Shown: positions 37,920 through 47,048 of the stretch, piece after piece
Layout: the number at the start of each line of letters is the position of its first letter
Position numbering within the stretch: the first letter of the stretch is position 1
Origin: Cellulophaga baltica
GTDB lineage: Bacteria; Bacteroidota; Bacteroidia; Flavobacteriales; Flavobacteriaceae
Assembly (NCBI RefSeq): GCF_900102165.1
Contig: NZ_FNBD01000011.1
Span: 56,952 to 120,951 of the forward strand
DNA: 64,000 nt
Direction of reading: 5' to 3'
Position numbers and translations under genes: made by a program
The notes under the pieces: generated by a model
Databases searched by the model: none
Told to the model about the DNA's origin: nothing
What the model saw: the letters and a program-made list of their open reading frames with translations, nothing else

Positions 37920-38257
37920 TGGCCTATAACGAGCAACTTTCCAAGCGTATTGAAGCATCTTTGCATTATTTTCCCAAAGATATTTCTGAAGCCATCACTC
38001 AAAAAAGAATGTTTGGCGGAATAGTTTTTTTATATAAAGGAAAAATGGCGATTGGCGTTATCAAACAAGACCTCATGGTACGTGTTATTTCAGCAAAAAT
38101 GGATGAGACCATGAAAAAAGAAGCCGTACGCCCCATGGACTTTACAAAAAAGCCTATCAAAGAATATATCTATGTAGGCGCAAAAGGCATAGAAACTGAA
38201 GAAGAATTACAATTTTACATCGAACTTGGGTTAGAGCACGCGCTAACCAAAGTATAA
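37919..38257 (+). CDS. TfoX N-terminal domain protein
   Basis: A 112-residue soluble protein with the TfoX/Sxy N-terminal domain: KRMFGGIVFLYKGKMAIGVI near 29-48, then RPMDFTKKPIKEYIYV. The C-terminal helix-rich TfoX domain of competence regulators is absent, as in many stand-alone members. The start overlaps the tsaD stop by one base and rsmE begins 12 bases later, so it is co-expressed with two RNA-modification genes. No role in competence can be claimed. Confidence 0.85.
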   Translation: MAYNEQLSKRIEASLHYFPKDISEAITQKRMFGGIVFLYKGKMAIGVIKQDLMVRVISAKMDETMKKEAVRPMDFTKKPIKEYIYVGAKGIETEEELQFYIELGLEHALTKV

Positions 38258-38269
38258 TACCACAAAAAA

Positions 38270-38986
38270 ATGCAACTTTTTTACAACCCTGATATTGATC
38301 AAAATTCTCCTGAGTTTGTCTTCCCTACCGAAGAAAGCAAGCACATTGTAAAAGTTCTTCGAAAAGCAGAAGGTGACATCCTCCATATTACCAACGGAAA
38401 AGGGTTTCTATTTGAAGCTCAAATCTTACGTGCAGATATGCGAAAATGTGCTGCTAGCATCACTAAAGCAACTTTTCATGAAAAGACAACACCAGCATTA
38501 CACCTCGTGGTTGCACCTACAAAAATGAATGATCGGTATGAGTGGTTTTTAGAAAAAGCCACAGAAATAGGTATTGCAGAGATCACTCCCATTATATGCG
38601 ACAATTCTGAACGAAAAGTTCTGAAATTAGAACGTATGGAAAAAGTACTACAATCTGCCATGAAACAATCGTTGCAATATCACCTACCAAAATTAAACGA
38701 ACCTATTAGCGCCAAAACATTTATAGCACAAAACAACCCTGATAACAACAAAGAGCAGGAATTCTATATAGCTCATTGTGAAGAAACTGAAAAAACGGAT
38801 TTAAAAGAACGCTTAGCGCCAGGCAATAATGCATTGATACTTATTGGCCCTGAAGGAGATTTTAGCGCCTCTGAAATAGCATTAGCGCTGAAACTAGGCT
38901 ACAAACCTGTTTCTTTAGGAGAAAACCGACTTAGAACAGAAACAGCCGCCATTTTTGCTTGTGCTACCATGAAATTAGTCAATTAA
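38270..38986 (+). CDS. rsmE: 16S rRNA (uracil-1498-N3)-methyltransferase RsmE
   Basis: A 238-residue SPOUT methyltransferase. N-terminal PUA-like part with ESKHIVKVLRKAEGD, then PTKMNDRYEWFLEKATEIGIAEITPI, and the knot region LILIGPEGDFSASEIALAL with LGENRLRTETAA that binds S-adenosylmethionine. The size is normal. It methylates U1498 of 16S rRNA and is the last gene of the tsaD operon. Confidence 0.96.
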   Translation: MQLFYNPDIDQNSPEFVFPTEESKHIVKVLRKAEGDILHITNGKGFLFEAQILRADMRKCAASITKATFHEKTTPALHLVVAPTKMNDRYEWFLEKATEIGIAEITPIICDNSERKVLKLERMEKVLQSAMKQSLQYHLPKLNEPISAKTFIAQNNPDNNKEQEFYIAHCEETEKTDLKERLAPGNNALILIGPEGDFSASEIALALKLGYKPVSLGENRLRTETAAIFACATMKLVN

Positions 38987-39013
38987 GAACAAGTATTTAA
39001 GTTTCCATTAGCT

Positions 39014-39775
39014 CTAAATACTAACTTTAGTAGCGCCAGTTATATCAAAGTCATTGTTTTCCGCAATAAGTATGAGTGATAGTTTATCGTTTGCTTTTAC
39101 AATATCCGGGACCTGAAGAACACCTCTGTGAGTCATTTTTAAGTTTACATACTTTTCAGCAACTACGATATTGCTATTCACTAGGGTTCTATTTCTATTT
39201 TCACCACGTTTAACCTACGTACTTCTCTGATCTAAAACCAAGACCGCCCGTAATTTTTTATCAGACAAATTACCCGTTATTTTATACTCAAAATTTACTG
39301 TAGCTGCATCCAATTTCACCATAGATAAAGTTATCTCATTACTTGCTTTTACTTTTCTAAACGTATTGATATTAGCATACATTTCTGATGAATTAGAGCC
39401 TACAAAATGAGTCTTTCCATTTACCACCACTTGCGGGGTATAATTGCTCTTGTTTTTGAATTTATGATTATATGCCGTTTGTTTTTCTGTAAACAACGCC
39501 TTACTAAATGGGTCTTTCCAACCTATATAATTCCAATAATCTACATGATAAGATAACGCTATCACCTCTTCACTGTAGGCCTTCTTCACTTTATCCAATA
39601 AAACATCTGCTGGAGGACAACTAGAACATCCTTGTGAAGTATACAATTCTAACACCACTATACTTTCATTTATTGATGATTTTACAGTAGACTCTTTAGT
39701 ATTGAACGCAGATTTAAAAGAGGTTATCGCGAAACTTATTAAAAGTAATCCTAAAAATATCCCTTTATTCTTCAT
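39014..39775 (-). pseudogene. DUF1223 thioredoxin-like protein gene interrupted by an in-frame TAG
   Basis: The first 186 codons encode a signal peptide or anchor and a thioredoxin-like DUF1223 domain with LYTSQGCSSCPPADVLLDKV and SYHVDYWNYIGWKDPFS. Codon 187 is TAG (39215-39217), after LVLDQRST. The same frame then stays open for another 66 codons (VKRGENRNRTLVNSN ... DFDITGATKVSI) to TAG at 39014-39016. The full length, about 253 residues, is the usual size of the family, and no frame change is needed. So one nonsense change, or a base-call error, splits the gene. The 5' part with CxxC is intact, and a truncated product could still fold in part. Confidence 0.85.
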
Positions 39776-39815
39776 AATATTTTAAATTTGAAACTATACA
39801 GAATGTCGATTTTAC

Positions 39816-40457
39816 ATGAAAGTACTTACCTTTTTAGCGGTGTTTATTAGTTTTTTAACAATGAACGCACAAGAAATTGCCATTTTAAAATACAATGGCG
39901 GCGGAGATTGGTATGCAAACCCTACCGCATTACCCAACCTAATCAAATTCTGCAACACCCATATAGGAACCGCATTAACAGAAAAGCCCGAAATAGTATC
40001 AGCCAATAGCCCTGAGGTATTCCAATACCCTTTTCTACATATGACAGGACATGGGAATGTATTTTTCTCACAAGAAGATGCCGATAATTTGAGAACCTAT
40101 TTATTAGGCGGAGGCTTTTTACATATTGACGACAACTACGGTATGGAACCGTATTTGAAAAAAGAACTATCCAAAGTTTTTCCTGATAAAGAATTAATAG
40201 AATTAAGTGCCGAGCATCCCATCTTTAAACAAACTTATAGTTTCCCTAAAGGATTACCAAAAATTCACGAACACGACGGAAAAAGACCTCAAGCTTTTGG
40301 TATCTTTCACGAAAACAAGCTTATACTTCTATTTACATTTGAAAGTGATTTAGGTGATGGATGGGAAGACCCTCAGTTACACAATGATCCGCCAGAAGTA
40401 CGTTTAAAAGCATTACAAATGGGCGCCAATATTATTCAATATGTTTTCAAAAATTAA
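39816..40457 (+). CDS. DUF4159 domain protein, exported
   Basis: A 213-residue protein with an N-terminal signal peptide (FLTMNAQ) and a single DUF4159 domain: KYNGGGDWYANPTALPNL, FLHMTGHGNVFFS, GGGFLHIDDNYGMEPYLKKEL and GLPKIHEHDGKRPQAFGI. The domain fold resembles glutamine-amidotransferase-like proteins, and the function is unknown. In Bacteroidota it usually stands beside RNA-methyltransferase genes as here. An AI-2E transporter gene follows after 3 bases. Confidence 0.85.
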   Translation: MKVLTFLAVFISFLTMNAQEIAILKYNGGGDWYANPTALPNLIKFCNTHIGTALTEKPEIVSANSPEVFQYPFLHMTGHGNVFFSQEDADNLRTYLLGGGFLHIDDNYGMEPYLKKELSKVFPDKELIELSAEHPIFKQTYSFPKGLPKIHEHDGKRPQAFGIFHENKLILLFTFESDLGDGWEDPQLHNDPPEVRLKALQMGANIIQYVFKN

Positions 40458-40460
40458 TTA

Positions 40461-41561
40461 ATGACATCAAAAATTATTTCTAAAGGCATTTTAAGAGCCA
40501 TCGGTATCATTACCGCTATATTGCTTACCCTATACTTCATTTACCAGATACAGTCTGTCATTGCCTATTTGTGTATTGCGGCAGTCATAGCGTTAATAGG
40601 CAGACCTGTTGTAATTTTTTTACGTGATAAATTAAAAACACCCAATACCTTAGCTGTTATAATTACCATGCTATTAATGGTGGGGCTCCTATCGGGAATC
40701 ATTGCTTTATTTATCCCCTTATTAACAGAGCAAGGAAAAAACTTATCTCTTTTAGACATTGATCAATTACAGGAAAATATCAATGATTTATACAATCAAG
40801 TTACGCAATACTTTAGCTCATCTCCTGAAAAGGTCACTAAGATATTGGAAGAATCTCACTTAGAAAAAAACATATTAGAAGGCTTAGATGTAGGATTTAT
40901 TCCGAATTTCTTAAACACCTTTTTAGATGTTTTAAGCACCGCTAGTATTGGTTTATTTTCTGTTTTATTTATATCCTTCTTCTTTCTTAAAGACAGCAAT
41001 CTTTTACAAAATGGCCTTTTAATGTTTATGCCAAAAGGCAAGGAAGGAAAGATGAAAAACTCTATTCTTAAGATTAATGATTTACTTTCTAGATACTTTG
41101 TCGGACTTCTTTTACAGTTGTTCATTCTCTTTGTAATTTACACCATAACACTGCTACTAGTAGGCATAGAAAATGCTATTGTCATTGCATTTTTATGTGC
41201 CCTATTTAACATCATCCCATACATTGGTCCCATCATCGGAGGAGTGCTCATGATCATACTCACCATGACTACCAATCTAGGTGCCGATTTCAGCACCATA
41301 ATACTTCCAAAAACAGGTTATGTTATTATTGGTTTGATCGTAGGTCAACTCATTGATAATTTCTTTTCTCAGCCTTTTATTTTCTCTAATAGCGTAAAAT
41401 CTCACCCCTTAGAAATTTTCTTAATTATCATTATCGCCGGATTATTATTCGGTATCGTAGGAATGATTGTAGCCGTACCGGGATACACGGTAATTAAGGT
41501 GATTCTTAAAGAGTTTTTATCAGAAAATAAGTTTGTAAAATCATTGACCAATAATTTATAG
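40461..41561 (+). CDS. AI-2E family transporter
   Basis: A 366-residue polytopic inner-membrane protein of the AI-2E/PerM family, with about eight hydrophobic helices (IGIITAILLTLYFIYQI, LLLQLFILFVIYTITLLLVG, LIIIIAGLLFGIVGMIVAVPG) and the family's FNIIPYIGPIIGG motif. The known members export autoinducer-2 or drive Na+/H+ exchange, so the substrate cannot be told from sequence. It is in one operon with the DUF4159 and the methyltransferase genes. Confidence 0.9.
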   Translation: MTSKIISKGILRAIGIITAILLTLYFIYQIQSVIAYLCIAAVIALIGRPVVIFLRDKLKTPNTLAVIITMLLMVGLLSGIIALFIPLLTEQGKNLSLLDIDQLQENINDLYNQVTQYFSSSPEKVTKILEESHLEKNILEGLDVGFIPNFLNTFLDVLSTASIGLFSVLFISFFFLKDSNLLQNGLLMFMPKGKEGKMKNSILKINDLLSRYFVGLLLQLFILFVIYTITLLLVGIENAIVIAFLCALFNIIPYIGPIIGGVLMIILTMTTNLGADFSTIILPKTGYVIIGLIVGQLIDNFFSQPFIFSNSVKSHPLEIFLIIIIAGLLFGIVGMIVAVPGYTVIKVILKEFLSENKFVKSLTNNL

Positions 41562-41568
41562 TATTACT

Positions 41569-42747
41569 TTGAATAAAAATATATTAAATACTGGTGTACA
41601 AGATTTTATATCTAATAATTGGAATACTGACATCATGTCAGTATTGCTCAAAAAACAACAATTTACAGCGGTAACTCAAAAAGAGCTTGCAGAACAGTTA
41701 GAAGCTAAAAAGAAGTGTAAAGAAAAGCTCCCTACTTGGTTTAATACTCCTGAAATTTACTATCCTAACAAATTGAATATTGAGCAAACCTCCTCGGAAA
41801 CTACTGCCCAATATAAGATAAATTTAGTGAACGGAAATTCATTGATAGACCTCACAGGAGGCTTTGGAATAGACAGCTATTTCTTTAGTAAAAAAATAGC
41901 CAAAATTCACCATTGTGAACTCAACGAAAATCTATCTAAAATTGCAGCACATAATTTTGAAATTTTAGGCAGAAAAAACATTACTTGCATTCCTGAAAAC
42001 GGACTTGAATATCTCTCCAAAACAGCGCAATTATTTGATTGGATTTTTATTGACCCATCACGAAGAAATGATGCTAAAGAAAAAGTGTTTTTCCTTGCCG
42101 ATTGCCTACCCAATGTCCCTGAAAATTTACCACTGCTTTTTTCTAAATCTAAACATATTTTAGTCAAGACTTCTCCCCTTTTAGACTTTACTATTGGAAT
42201 AGGTGAATTGAAGTTTGTAAAAGAAATTCAAGTAGTTGCACTTCAAAATGATGTAAAAGAATTACTATGGATTTTAGAGTTTAATTACTCAGGAGCTATT
42301 ACCATCAAAACCGTCAATCTTTCAAAGACCGCCACTGAAAAATTTGAGTTTAACCTCCATACAGAAAAAGAAACTAGCTCTAGCTTCTCTCAACCACAAA
42401 CCTATCTTTACGAACCCAATAGTGCTATTTTAAAATCTGGTGCTTTTAAGAGTGTAGGAGCGCATTTTAAACTCAACAAATTACATGAACATAGTCACCT
42501 TTATACTTCTGATCGTCTAGTAGACTTTCCCGGAAGAATATTTAAGATTACGGCTGTGCTTCCCTACCAAAAAAAAGAACTCCAGAAGCAAAAATTTACC
42601 AAAGCAAATATCACGACACGCAACTTCCCCGAGCCTGTGGCGTCTATTCGTAAAAAATTTAAAATTAAGGATGGTGGTGACCAATATTTATTCTTTACTA
42701 CAGCTATAGATGATACGTTAATTGTTCTTAACTGCACTAAAGCATAG
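41569..42747 (+). CDS. THUMP-like class I SAM-dependent methyltransferase
   Basis: A 392-residue enzyme with an N-terminal helical region (residues 1-85, including EAKKKCKEKLPTWFNTP), a methyltransferase domain (LIDLTGGFGIDSYFFSK as motif I, IFIDPSRRNDAK as the catalytic loop) and a C-terminal THUMP-like part. The target is probably an RNA base. The start is TTG (41569-41571), 7 bases after the transporter stop; the next ATG would remove the conserved first 22 residues. It ends 3 bases from a convergent gene. Confidence 0.83.
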   Translation: MNKNILNTGVQDFISNNWNTDIMSVLLKKQQFTAVTQKELAEQLEAKKKCKEKLPTWFNTPEIYYPNKLNIEQTSSETTAQYKINLVNGNSLIDLTGGFGIDSYFFSKKIAKIHHCELNENLSKIAAHNFEILGRKNITCIPENGLEYLSKTAQLFDWIFIDPSRRNDAKEKVFFLADCLPNVPENLPLLFSKSKHILVKTSPLLDFTIGIGELKFVKEIQVVALQNDVKELLWILEFNYSGAITIKTVNLSKTATEKFEFNLHTEKETSSSFSQPQTYLYEPNSAILKSGAFKSVGAHFKLNKLHEHSHLYTSDRLVDFPGRIFKITAVLPYQKKELQKQKFTKANITTRNFPEPVASIRKKFKIKDGGDQYLFFTTAIDDTLIVLNCTKA

Positions 42748-42760
42748 AAACTATTGCTTT
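42739..42760. terminator. Weak hairpin between convergent genes
   Basis: AAAGCATAG, a 3-base loop, then CTA(T)TGCTTT with one bulged base, followed by GTTTTC on the plus strand. It overlaps the ends of both convergent genes. Confidence 0.35.
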
Positions 42761-43674
42761 GTTTTCAAGGAACCAATCCACGTCAGCAATTGATTAGGCC
42801 ATTCTTTTAAAAACTCATTATGAAGTCCTAGTCCAAATCCATGTCCGCCATCAGGGTAAATAAAAAGAGACGCCAGCACCTTATTTGCTCTTAAGGCATT
42901 ATAAAACAATAGACTATTCTCAACTGGTACAGCCGTGTCATCTGTAGCATGTATCAAAAATGTAGGAGGCGTATTGGCGCTCACCTTCATTTCGTTAGAA
43001 AAATATTCCACCCGTTCTTGCGATGGGTTTTTTCCTAAAAGGGAATTTTTAGATCCTTGATGTGTTTTCTCTTTCATGGTAATTACCGGGTACACTAATG
43101 CCATAAAATCTGGCCTAGCACTAACATCATCTATATTGTCTTGCTTAGCATACACCCCTTCATTAAAATGGGTTCCTAAAGTAGCTGCTAAATGTCCTCC
43201 TGCAGAAAAACCAATAATTCCAATTTCATTAGGATTAATGTTCCATGTTGTAGCGTTTGCTCTCGTCATGCGCATTGCCCGCTGCGCATCTTGTAAAGGC
43301 ACATTATGTGCTTCTATTAAAGATTTGGAATTAGGTAATCTAGATTTTACAACAATAGCTGCAATACCCTGTGCATTTAAAAATTTTGCCACATCTGTAC
43401 CCTCCCAATCATACGCTAGAAACTGGTAACCGCCTCCAGGGAATATAAGCATCGCCTTACCATTAGCACTTCTTTTTGCTGGTAAAAATACTTGTATTGT
43501 AGGCTCTTGAACTAACCTATACCGCAAAATTTCGCTATATTCTTTTACCTCTCTTTCATCGGTATCAATTCTATTCGGAATTTCCTTAGGCCAAATGGGA
43601 AGAATCGTATCTTGAGCCGTTAGCAATCCTACTTCAAGAAAAAGTAAAAAACAACCGATCACAATCTTTGTCAT
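42751..43674 (-). CDS. Exported alpha/beta hydrolase (esterase family)
   Basis: A 307-residue protein with a signal peptide (ending LLTAQ) and a serine hydrolase fold. The oxyanion region is IFPGGGYQFLAYDWEG, the nucleophile motif GFSAGGHLAATLGTHF, the acid lies in IHATDDTAVPVEN and the histidine in PDGGHGFGLG. The pattern fits the BD-FAE/acetyl-xylan esterase group often found in polysaccharide use by Bacteroidota. A VanX-like gene is upstream by 13 bases in the same direction. The substrate is not known. Confidence 0.87.
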   Translation of the reverse strand: MTKIVIGCFLLFLEVGLLTAQDTILPIWPKEIPNRIDTDEREVKEYSEILRYRLVQEPTIQVFLPAKRSANGKAMLIFPGGGYQFLAYDWEGTDVAKFLNAQGIAAIVVKSRLPNSKSLIEAHNVPLQDAQRAMRMTRANATTWNINPNEIGIIGFSAGGHLAATLGTHFNEGVYAKQDNIDDVSARPDFMALVYPVITMKEKTHQGSKNSLLGKNPSQERVEYFSNEMKVSANTPPTFLIHATDDTAVPVENSLLFYNALRANKVLASLFIYPDGGHGFGLGLHNEFLKEWPNQLLTWIGSLKTKQ

Positions 43675-43687
43675 AATTTATAATTGA

Positions 43688-44419
43688 TTAAGACTCACAG
43701 TCCCATTTAAAATTAGCAATCTTGGCATTACTCCCTGCACTCAAATTATAATGCCACCACTCTGTTCTAATAGACCAAAAGCCAAAAGACTCCATAGTTT
43801 CTTTCAACACTTTTCGATGGGTTAATATTTCTTCTGGCAAATTGTAGTTATCATGATACGCTTTCTTTCCGAAAAAGTCAAAATCTGTTCCCATATCTAC
43901 TGCTGCTCCTTCCATGGTAACAAGGGTAATATCTACCGCTCCACCTTTGTTATGAATAGAGCCTTTTACAGGATTTGCAACATATTGCGGGTTTGGCACA
44001 ATCTCCCACATCTTGTATTGCACAGAATTAGGCCTATAACAGTCATAAAACTTAATCTTATAGCCTTTCTCCATAAAGGCAGCGTTTGCCTTAAGTAATG
44101 CTTTAGCGGTCCTTACACGTGTATAACATTCCGCACAATCATAAACTTTAGCTTTTAGAAAATTATTGGTTGTTGCATAGCGTAAGTCATATACAAAATC
44201 CGCACTATAATCTGCTAAACGAATGAAGGTGGTGTCGGCTAAGCCTGCTAGGCTTTTTAACTTAGGTAATACTGGAATTTTAGACGGTATCGTTTTTATA
44301 GTGTCTAGTTCTTTTTCCACTACTTTAACCGTATCCTGAACCACTTCTTTGGGTTTGTCTTTACACGATACAAAGAACAAAAAAACGACCATAACACAAC
44401 TAATTCTAACCCACTGCAT
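43688..44419 (-). CDS. VanX/DdpX-like D-Ala-D-Ala dipeptidase lipoprotein (M15 family)
   Basis: A 243-residue lipoprotein (VFLFFVSC, Cys19) with the peptidase family M15D domain. Catalytic zinc motifs are SIHNKGGAVDITL (SxHxxGxAxD) and TEWWHYNL, with YDCYRP as the arginine-bearing loop. The family cleaves D-alanyl-D-alanine dipeptides; here the protein is exported and anchored, so recovery of cell-wall dipeptides is more likely than glycopeptide resistance (no VanA/H/S/R genes are present). A four-cysteine region KVYDCAECYTR is unusual and may form a disulfide. Confidence 0.87.
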   Translation of the reverse strand: MQWVRISCVMVVFLFFVSCKDKPKEVVQDTVKVVEKELDTIKTIPSKIPVLPKLKSLAGLADTTFIRLADYSADFVYDLRYATTNNFLKAKVYDCAECYTRVRTAKALLKANAAFMEKGYKIKFYDCYRPNSVQYKMWEIVPNPQYVANPVKGSIHNKGGAVDITLVTMEGAAVDMGTDFDFFGKKAYHDNYNLPEEILTHRKVLKETMESFGFWSIRTEWWHYNLSAGSNAKIANFKWDCES

Positions 44420-44570
44420 ACTTCACTATAATTCAAAAATTGGAGCGTAAATTACTAGAAAGTTTTTAGAAATCCCTTTTTCAAGTCTAAAATATAGTTG
44501 TTTCACAAAACTTAGCATGTTATTTCACTGTAAAACGCTCTAGCAGGAAGCAAGTCATTCACTCGAAATA

Positions 44571-45287
44571 TTAGGTTAATAAATTCCCTTTTTCATCCCA
44601 TGCTGCTTTCGTATTTCGCTTGCTTTGATCTACACATTTTGCTAGCCATTCTTCCTCATAGGCCATTCCATGTTGTTTCAAAATATCCTCAGGCACGCCA
44701 TCCCACACATTAGGAGAATTCCCGACATACCCCAAATCTTTAATTCCCATTTTTGAGGTGTAATAACCCGTCAAGGTTAAATTTCTTATTAGTGAGAAAA
44801 ATTGAACCTCTAAAGGTCTTTCATTTTCAGGAACCTCAACATCGGGATAGGCAATAGCATCTAATACTATTTTTTGCTGTTCAGGCGTAGCTGCAATAAA
44901 TTCAACACTAAAATCTGTATTACTCTTATGATCTAACCACATTAAACCACCACGTATAGGGGTTTGAAATTTAGGATAATCTTTCGTCATAAACTCAATG
45001 AAATCTGGCACTCCAGCATCTAAAGCACTACCGTAACTTTCATTAGCGGGCAGAATTAACGCTACTAAAACATTTAATGTTGCCAATTCATGAGGGTGTA
45101 AAAACTGTTCTGCATTGAGTTTTTCTATCAATTCTTTTTCCTCAGGAGTTCTCCCAAAATGGTTTTCTGCAGCTAAGGCTATATTTTCTCCTGTTGGCTC
45201 AACATTTTCGGGCTTACAGCCATTGAGCGCTAAACCACCTGCTACGCCACCTAAAATAATCGATTTTATACTTTTCCTTCTATCCAT
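44571..45287 (-). CDS. Gluconate 2-dehydrogenase subunit 3-like protein
   Basis: A 238-residue protein of the gluconate-2-dehydrogenase small-subunit family, with a Tat-like start (MDRRKSIKSIILGG) and a lipobox-like ALNGC. The domain core is HELATLNVLVALILPANE, DAGVPDFIEFMTKD and QFFSLIRNLTLTGYYTS. The small subunit helps export and assembly of its flavin partner, which is the GMC enzyme 4 bases upstream. A cytochrome c subunit, present in classical gluconate dehydrogenase, is not found nearby. Confidence 0.88.
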   Translation of the reverse strand: MDRRKSIKSIILGGVAGGLALNGCKPENVEPTGENIALAAENHFGRTPEEKELIEKLNAEQFLHPHELATLNVLVALILPANESYGSALDAGVPDFIEFMTKDYPKFQTPIRGGLMWLDHKSNTDFSVEFIAATPEQQKIVLDAIAYPDVEVPENERPLEVQFFSLIRNLTLTGYYTSKMGIKDLGYVGNSPNVWDGVPEDILKQHGMAYEEEWLAKCVDQSKRNTKAAWDEKGNLLT

Positions 45288-45291
45288 TTCT

Positions 45292-47010
45292 TTAGATGTT
45301 TTGCATTTTAAGCTGTTCTACAATATAGTCTGATGTTCTCCAGGATAGGGCTAGAATAGTCCAAGTAGGATTCTTATCTGCCTGAGATACAAAAGGACCT
45401 GCATCTACAATAAAAACATTATCAACCTCATGCAGTTGTTGATGTTGATTTACAACAGACGTTTTTGGATCATCACCCATTCGGGTAGTACCTACTTCGT
45501 GTATAATTTCTCCAGGAGCATAAATACCATTTTTCTGGGCCATTGTTGGTTTATCACCTAAAACAGTACCGCCCATATTATGAATAATCTCTTCAAAACT
45601 TTCATGCATATGCCCTACTTGTTTTATTTCATGGTCTGTCCATTCGTACTTAAACTTCAACACTGGAATCCCGAATTCATCTACTTTAGTAGGGTCTATA
45701 TCACACTTATTCTCTTTTTGAGGTATAGACTCTCCACGGCCACCAAAACCAACGGTAGAACCATAATATTTTTTTACTTCCTCTCTTAATGGGTTTCCGT
45801 AGCCCCCCACTTTTATACCGAAATATTTATTAAAATCGTTGTGATTAAATCCAAACCCATAGCTAGGCATTCCCATTCCTCCCCATACTTCAATATGGTA
45901 GCCTCTCGCAAAATCTAGTTTTTTATTATCCAACCACCATGGTGTATAGACATGCATTCCTCCTACACCATCTTCGTTATACATTTTACGATTCATTAAA
46001 TCAGGGATAAAAGCAGACCTACTCCCTCCTGTTGAATCATGTAAATATTTTCCAACAATATCACTACTATTCCCTAAACCATTAGGGTGTTGTTTGCTCT
46101 TTGAGTTCAAAAGAATACGGGCAGAGCTACAGGCTGACGCTGCTAGGACAACGATTTTTCCTTTTAATTTATATTCTTTCCTATCTTCTTTATTAATATA
46201 AGAAACTCCTGTGGCTTTCCCTTCTTCATTGGTTGTAATTTCGCGTACCATGGCATTGACAAAAAGATCTATTTGTCCGCCATTTTTTTGAGCAGGGAAA
46301 ATTAAACAAGTCCCTGATGAAAAATCTGCATGCACAGAACATGCGCGAGAGCATTGGCCGCAATAAAAGCAAATTCCTCGTTCATCATTTATTCTTTTAG
46401 TAAGCATGGACATTCGCGATGGGAACACCGGAATATTAGACTTTCTAGCTCCTTTGATATAAAACAACTCATGCAATCTTGGTTTTGGCGGGGGAAGAAA
46501 AAATCCGTCTGGATCATTAGGCAAGCCTTCATTGGTACCAAATACTCCTATTAACTTATCTACTTTATCATAATATGGCTTTACATCTTCATAGCCAATT
46601 GGCCAGTTATCTCCTAAGCCATCAATACTTTTACGTTTAAAATCATTAGGACCAAAACGTAATGAAATTCTACCCCAGTGATTGGTTCTACCTCCTAACA
46701 TTCTAGATCTAAACCATCTAAAATTTGTCCCTTCTTCATTTGTATAGGGCTCTCCATCAATATCCCATCCGCCATAGGCACTATCAAAATCTCCAAAAGG
46801 TCTAACTGTATTTGCCCCTCTTCTAGGAGACTCATACGGCCATTTAAGTTGTGTTTGCTGTTCTGGAGCTCCAGGATCAAAATAAGGACCTGCTTCTACA
46901 ACAGCTACTTTTAAACCTGCTTCTGCCAGAATTTTGGTCGCCATGCCTCCTCCAGCTCCCGAACCTACGATTATGACATCGTACATGGTAGAATTTTCTA
47001 TAATCTGCAT
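45292..47010 (-). CDS. GMC family flavin-dependent oxidoreductase (sugar or alcohol dehydrogenase)
   Basis: A 572-residue FAD enzyme. The FAD site is VIIVGSGAGGGMATKIL near the N-terminus; WFRSRMLGGRTNHWGR, the late HEVGTTRMGDDP and NPTWTILALSWRTSDY complete the GMC pattern of gluconate dehydrogenase large subunits. A Cys-rich segment CFYCGQCSRACS lies near residues 213-224; three of its four cysteines fit a partial Fe-S-like motif. No signal peptide is visible, which fits export with its Tat-type small subunit, encoded 4 bases downstream. The sugar is unknown. The start is ATG 47010; a second ATG at 46986 begins MYDVIIVG. Confidence 0.9.
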   Translation of the reverse strand: MQIIENSTMYDVIIVGSGAGGGMATKILAEAGLKVAVVEAGPYFDPGAPEQQTQLKWPYESPRRGANTVRPFGDFDSAYGGWDIDGEPYTNEEGTNFRWFRSRMLGGRTNHWGRISLRFGPNDFKRKSIDGLGDNWPIGYEDVKPYYDKVDKLIGVFGTNEGLPNDPDGFFLPPPKPRLHELFYIKGARKSNIPVFPSRMSMLTKRINDERGICFYCGQCSRACSVHADFSSGTCLIFPAQKNGGQIDLFVNAMVREITTNEEGKATGVSYINKEDRKEYKLKGKIVVLAASACSSARILLNSKSKQHPNGLGNSSDIVGKYLHDSTGGSRSAFIPDLMNRKMYNEDGVGGMHVYTPWWLDNKKLDFARGYHIEVWGGMGMPSYGFGFNHNDFNKYFGIKVGGYGNPLREEVKKYYGSTVGFGGRGESIPQKENKCDIDPTKVDEFGIPVLKFKYEWTDHEIKQVGHMHESFEEIIHNMGGTVLGDKPTMAQKNGIYAPGEIIHEVGTTRMGDDPKTSVVNQHQQLHEVDNVFIVDAGPFVSQADKNPTWTILALSWRTSDYIVEQLKMQNI

Positions 47011-47048
47011 AAATTGATACGTTTGGTTGCTAATTTATCGGAGTTAAG

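Noticed and set aside
39215..39217. TAG in the DUF1223 gene as a pyrrolysine codon
   Set aside because: Pyrrolysine use is not known in Flavobacteriaceae and no pyl genes are in the window; mutation or error is simpler.
43076..43429. 117-residue plus-strand frame within the esterase gene
   Set aside because: Antisense shadow; the minus-strand frame has a full catalytic triad.
43688..44419. VanX-like gene as a sign of glycopeptide resistance
   Set aside because: No vanH, vanA, vanR or vanS homologue is near, and the protein is an exported lipoprotein in a Gram-negative cell.
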